Positions 43,555-46,182 of a stretch of 46,182 bases of DNA are shown piece by piece; positions within the stretch are counted from its first letter, which is position 1; every line of letters starts with the position of its first letter. The stretch is from positions 1 through 46,182 of the forward strand of contig NZ_CP067229.1 of NCBI RefSeq assembly GCF_016617715.1. The letters run 5' to 3'. This DNA comes from Paracoccus sp. MC1862. Lineage in GTDB: Bacteria; Pseudomonadota; Alphaproteobacteria; Rhodobacterales; Rhodobacteraceae. Under the pieces are notes generated by a model. The model did not search any database and had not been told where the DNA came from. It saw only the letters and a list, made by a program, of their open reading frames with translations. Made by a program: the position numbers and the translations under genes.

Positions 43555-44700
43555 ATGGAATTCCCCATGCCCGGAACGATCCCTGCCCCCTGCCGCCCGT
43601 CATTTGCCCTTTCCGACCCCACCTGCGGCGGAATGCCACGAGCATTGCGGCGCGGAATGATCGGGGGAATTGCCGCGATCCTGCTGCAATTCGGATTCGC
43701 AGGCGGGGCGGCGGTGCAGGCGTCCTCGATCCCCGATGATGCCGTGGGCCTTGCCGTGGGCCTTGACGCCCTGCGCTGGCAGGACAGCCTCGACCTGCGG
43801 GCCGAATTCGCGGATTACGCCGCCATGGGCGTGCGCTGGCTGCGGACCGACCTGAACTGGGCCAGCATCCAGCGCGACGGCCCCGACAGCTTCGACTGGA
43901 GCGAGATGGACCGCATCGTCGATCTTGCCGCATCCTTCGGCATCGGGGTGCTGCCCGTTGCCGGCTCGACCCCCGAATGGGCCTGGGCGAACCCCGAGGA
44001 CCATTCGCCCCCCGGCGACCCGCAGGCCTTCGGCCGCTTTCTCGAGGCGGCGGTCCGCCGCTATGAACCGCGCGGCATCGACACCTGGGAAATCTGGAAC
44101 GAGCCGAACCTGGACGGGCCCTTCCCCCCCCGCCCCGACCCGGTGGCCTTTGCCGCGATCCTCAAGGCGGCGCATGCGGCCATCCGCGCCGCCGACCCGG
44201 ATGCGACGGTCATCCTCGGCGGCCTTGCCGCCGCGACCTCGACCGACCGTTCGGGGCGGGCCATCGCCGCCGTGGAGTTCCTGCAGCGCGTCTACGACGA
44301 GGGCGCGGGGGGCAGCTTCGACGCCCTGGGCTTTCACCCCTATACCGGCGCCAGCCTGCCCGATCTTCGGGGCTGGCGGAATTCCTGGGCACTGATGGCC
44401 GGGCCGATCCGTGATCTGATGGCGGCGCATGGCGACGCAGAGAAGAAGATCTGGATCACCGAATACGGGGCACCCACGAACGAGGCCGAGGGCGGCGCGC
44501 CGGAATCCCGGCAAGCCGAGCAGTTGGCTGCCAGCGTGGACCTGGCCCGCGTCACGCCATGGCTCGGCCCGGTGTTCTGGTACAGCTACCGCGACCTCGG
44601 GACCGATCCGAAGGACCGCGAGGACTGGTTCGGACTGATGGCTGCTGATGGGCGCGTCAAGCCGGCGCGAGAGGTTCTGGAAAGCATAGACAACAAGTGA
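43555..44700 (+). CDS. PslG-like exported glycoside hydrolase
   Basis: Glycosidase of 381 residues with an N-terminal signal or anchor (RRGMIGGIAAILLQFGFAGGAAVQA). The TIM barrel shows VRWLRTDLNWASIQ, TWEIWNEPNLDG with the probable acid/base Glu183, GFHPYTGASLPD, and KIWITEYGAPTNE with the probable nucleophile Glu303, the pattern of GH39/PslG enzymes that cut or trim exopolysaccharide in the periplasm. No RTX tail, in contrast to its relative at 31589. The ATG at 43555 has a weak ribosome-binding site; an ATG at 43567 and a GTG at 43546 are alternatives. It closes the polysaccharide locus. Confidence 0.83.
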   Translation: MEFPMPGTIPAPCRPSFALSDPTCGGMPRALRRGMIGGIAAILLQFGFAGGAAVQASSIPDDAVGLAVGLDALRWQDSLDLRAEFADYAAMGVRWLRTDLNWASIQRDGPDSFDWSEMDRIVDLAASFGIGVLPVAGSTPEWAWANPEDHSPPGDPQAFGRFLEAAVRRYEPRGIDTWEIWNEPNLDGPFPPRPDPVAFAAILKAAHAAIRAADPDATVILGGLAAATSTDRSGRAIAAVEFLQRVYDEGAGGSFDALGFHPYTGASLPDLRGWRNSWALMAGPIRDLMAAHGDAEKKIWITEYGAPTNEAEGGAPESRQAEQLAASVDLARVTPWLGPVFWYSYRDLGTDPKDREDWFGLMAADGRVKPAREVLESIDNK

Positions 44701-44785
44701 AAACAACGGCTTGTCAGTATTTCTCCGATTGAGGACATGGACCTTTTTACCGACGCGTCCGGCAGGGCATCATCCGTGATATGCA

Positions 44786-44806
44786 GGCGCTGCTGGCACC
44801 AGCGCC
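44786..44806. terminator. Hairpin between the polysaccharide locus and rep
   Basis: GGCGCTG (44786-44792) pairs with CAGCGCC (44800-44806), loop of 7. An outer repeat GGCAGGGC (44761-44768) can instead pair with GCCCTGCC (44804-44811). It has no T-tract, but its position between convergent genes suits a two-way transcription stop. Confidence 0.4.
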
Positions 44807-44820
44807 CTGCCCGACGCAGA

Positions 44821-44838
44821 AATTGCCAGTTGGCAATT
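44821..44838. promoter_or_regulatory. parS candidate copy 3
   Basis: AATTGCCA-GT-TGGCAATT, directly against the rep stop codon, whose last base it shares. Its TTGCCAGTTGGCAA core is the exact reverse complement of the copy at 2445-2458 and differs from the perfect palindrome at 2476 by one base. In a circular map the three copies flank the rep-ori-parAB module. Confidence 0.6.
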
Positions 44839-45887
44839 CAGATCGGATTGCCCTCGGCATAGCGGCGGAAGAAGGCCAGGAAGGCGCGGTCAGGGTCCTG
44901 CGGAGGCTCTTTTCCCTGGGCCCAGGCCCGCCATTCGCCTTCGACGAAATAGATGTCATATCCCGGATGACGCAGGCGTGCCGTCTCGTAGGTTTCCGTC
45001 AGCAGCGGGGCGCCGCGGCTCTCGAGCCAGGCGGGGCGCGGGCGCAGGCTCGTGATCCCCTGCCCCGCCGGCAATGGCGGAACGGGGGCAACGGCCTTCC
45101 TGGAGGTTTCCTCGGCCTTGGCGCGGCGGCCCACCTTTGAAAACTGCAGCGCCCGGTCGGCGGCGCCCGAGGCATCGCCGTCCTTGCGCCACCAGCGCAG
45201 TTCCACATGCGTGACCGCCCTGCCCGTCTTGACCGGCAGGATCTCGACCATGAAATCCGACAGCGCGTTCACCTCGCCCACCGCCGGGTCGATGGCGCGC
45301 AGCTTGAGGTTCGACCAGGATGACAGCTTTCCCTTCGGCACGCCGATGATGCCGCGGAAGTTGTCCAGCGCGAAGCGTTCCGATGCCTTCCAGCGCAGGT
45401 TGCCGCGCTTCTGCACCATCTCGTAAAGGGTCAGGGCGTATTTCGAGGACAGCGCGAACATCACCTCGCGCTGCAGCCGGGCAAAGACCTGACTGTTGCG
45501 GATGATCTTCCGCAGCCGCGCGGGGATCTCGTATTCCAGCAGCCCGTCAGGGCGCCGGCTTTCAAGGTTGCCGCCCAGCAACTGCACCCGCTCGATCGCG
45601 GGTTCACCATCCCAGACCACCGCGACCCTGACGATCGCCGACATCAGCCGTTCAAGGCTTTCGCCCACGCGGTCGTTCGAGTTGTGGCTGCCCCGCAGCG
45701 CTGCCTTGGCAATGACATGGGTCACTGGCTTGTCGATGGCGTCCCAGGCGTTTTCCAGAAGCTGGTTGTAGATGCGCCGGTCGTTCAGCGTCAGCGGCGT
45801 CACCTCGACCAGATCAACCAGCTCACCGGGCTTGATGAGGCTGTCGGCATTGGGCCGCGCCTCTACCGTGCGAATCGCTGTTGCCAT
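44838..45887 (-). CDS. Plasmid replication initiator, Rep_3-like
   Basis: Iteron-binding initiator of 349 residues. The first winged-helix domain spans about residues 35-145 (LVEVTPLTLNDRRIYNQLLENAWDAI, RVGESLERLMSAIVRVAVVW). The second spans about 150-260 (VMFALSSKYALTLYEMVQKRGNLRWKASERFALDNFRGIIGVPKGKLSSWSNLKLRAIDPAVGEVNALSDFMVEI), and the last is characteristic of the RepB/RepA protein group of alphaproteobacterial plasmids. An Ala/Pro-rich linker leads to a C-terminal domain with an aromatic motif (GYDIYFVEGEWRAWAQGKEPPQDPDRAFLAFFRRYAE). The ATG at 45887 has GAGGCGGGG upstream; the longer frame runs into the iterons. It should open the origin at the repeats just upstream. Confidence 0.9.
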   Translation of the reverse strand: MATAIRTVEARPNADSLIKPGELVDLVEVTPLTLNDRRIYNQLLENAWDAIDKPVTHVIAKAALRGSHNSNDRVGESLERLMSAIVRVAVVWDGEPAIERVQLLGGNLESRRPDGLLEYEIPARLRKIIRNSQVFARLQREVMFALSSKYALTLYEMVQKRGNLRWKASERFALDNFRGIIGVPKGKLSSWSNLKLRAIDPAVGEVNALSDFMVEILPVKTGRAVTHVELRWWRKDGDASGAADRALQFSKVGRRAKAEETSRKAVAPVPPLPAGQGITSLRPRPAWLESRGAPLLTETYETARLRHPGYDIYFVEGEWRAWAQGKEPPQDPDRAFLAFFRRYAEGNPI

Positions 45888-45958
45888 GGCCCCGCCTCGT
45901 CCAAGTCTTACCTCGTTACCGCCGCTCTGGTAAGTCTTCAACCGGGCAGCATGCGTTG

Positions 45959-46168
45959 CACCCGAAAAGTAAGCAACAGCTTGACAAGGGGAACAAAGGT
46001 GATTCGCAGAAGGCTGTATTCCTTGGGAAAAAGCGGGCGGTTGCCGCAGGTTGCCGGGGACACCCGTAAAGTAAGCGATATCGTCGTCCCGGAAGGTAAG
46101 ACCTCCCATCCCGATTGGTAAGGAGAAGGCACCCGAAAGGTAGCGCAAGCCATCCCAAGATGTAGGAA
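45959..46168. repeat. Iteron array of the replication origin
   Basis: Imperfect direct repeats with consensus close to CAYCCGRAAGGTAAG. Clear units start at 46061, 46086, 46108, 46130 and 46152, at steps of 25, 22, 22 and 22 bases (about two helical turns, so on one face of the DNA). One more unit (CACCCGAAAAGTAAGC) stands apart at 45959. All lie upstream of rep, and the AT-rich stretch and DnaA box at the window start follow directly if the molecule is circular. They are the likely Rep-binding sites. Confidence 0.78.
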
Positions 46169-46182
46169 TATGGACTTTTTAT

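Noticed and set aside
1..46182. CRISPR arrays, tRNA or rRNA genes, relaxase or conjugation genes
   Set aside because: Looked for on both strands by eye; no regularly spaced repeats other than the iterons, no tRNA-like cloverleaf and no mobilisation protein were found. A dedicated search tool could still find a diverged case.

Overview
The window reads as a complete, small (about 46 kb), GC-rich plasmid-like replicon of an alphaproteobacterium, most likely Paracoccus or a close relative in the Rhodobacteraceae. That placement is an inference from gene families, codon use and GC content; no marker gene is present. The two ends fit together as one circle cut inside the origin. A Rep initiator gene and its iterons lie at the right end. 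An AT-rich stretch, a perfect DnaA box and divergent parAB lie at the left end. Three near-identical palindromes, the best parS candidates, flank this replication and partition module. No relaxase, type IV secretion, tRNA, rRNA or CRISPR gene is seen.

Layout: 1-3235 partition genes parA and parB, then a VapBC-type toxin-antitoxin pair. 3314-5611 a sulfotransferase-like gene and a MarR-FUSC exporter operon. 5985-9088 a decayed relic of a cyclohexanecarboxylate (bad/ali) pathway: a MarR regulator, a badH fragment, an intact-looking badI, an aliA pseudogene, a second SDR pseudogene and half of a BASS transporter. 9126-12682 a sulfatase island: sulfatase, a gutted SulP permease, an MgtC-like protein and a formylglycine-generating enzyme. 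13058-14602 three small exported proteins of unknown role. 14603-16893 gene debris and an ISNCY-type insertion sequence.

17037-31279 is membrane and stress physiology: a phospholipase D/cardiolipin synthase-like protein, an RND efflux pump with its adaptor, a COQ8/AarF-like kinase, panB-panC for pantothenate, a proVWX-type glycine-betaine importer and a GntP-family permease.

31589-44700 is an exopolysaccharide locus: four glycosyltransferases, an outer-membrane export protein, a Wzz-like co-polymerase, a Wzy-like polymerase, a Wzx-like flippase, an ATP-grasp-like enzyme and two PslG-like glycoside hydrolases at its outer edges, one with an RTX tail. No initiating sugar-phosphate transferase or nucleotide-sugar synthesis gene is visible, so the chromosome probably supplies these steps.

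The most interesting points are the paired glycosidases bracketing the polysaccharide locus, the ATP-grasp/flippase pair, the self-contained sulfatase-FGE pair, the frameshift-by-frameshift decay of the bad/ali region around an intact badI, and the three-copy centromere candidate.
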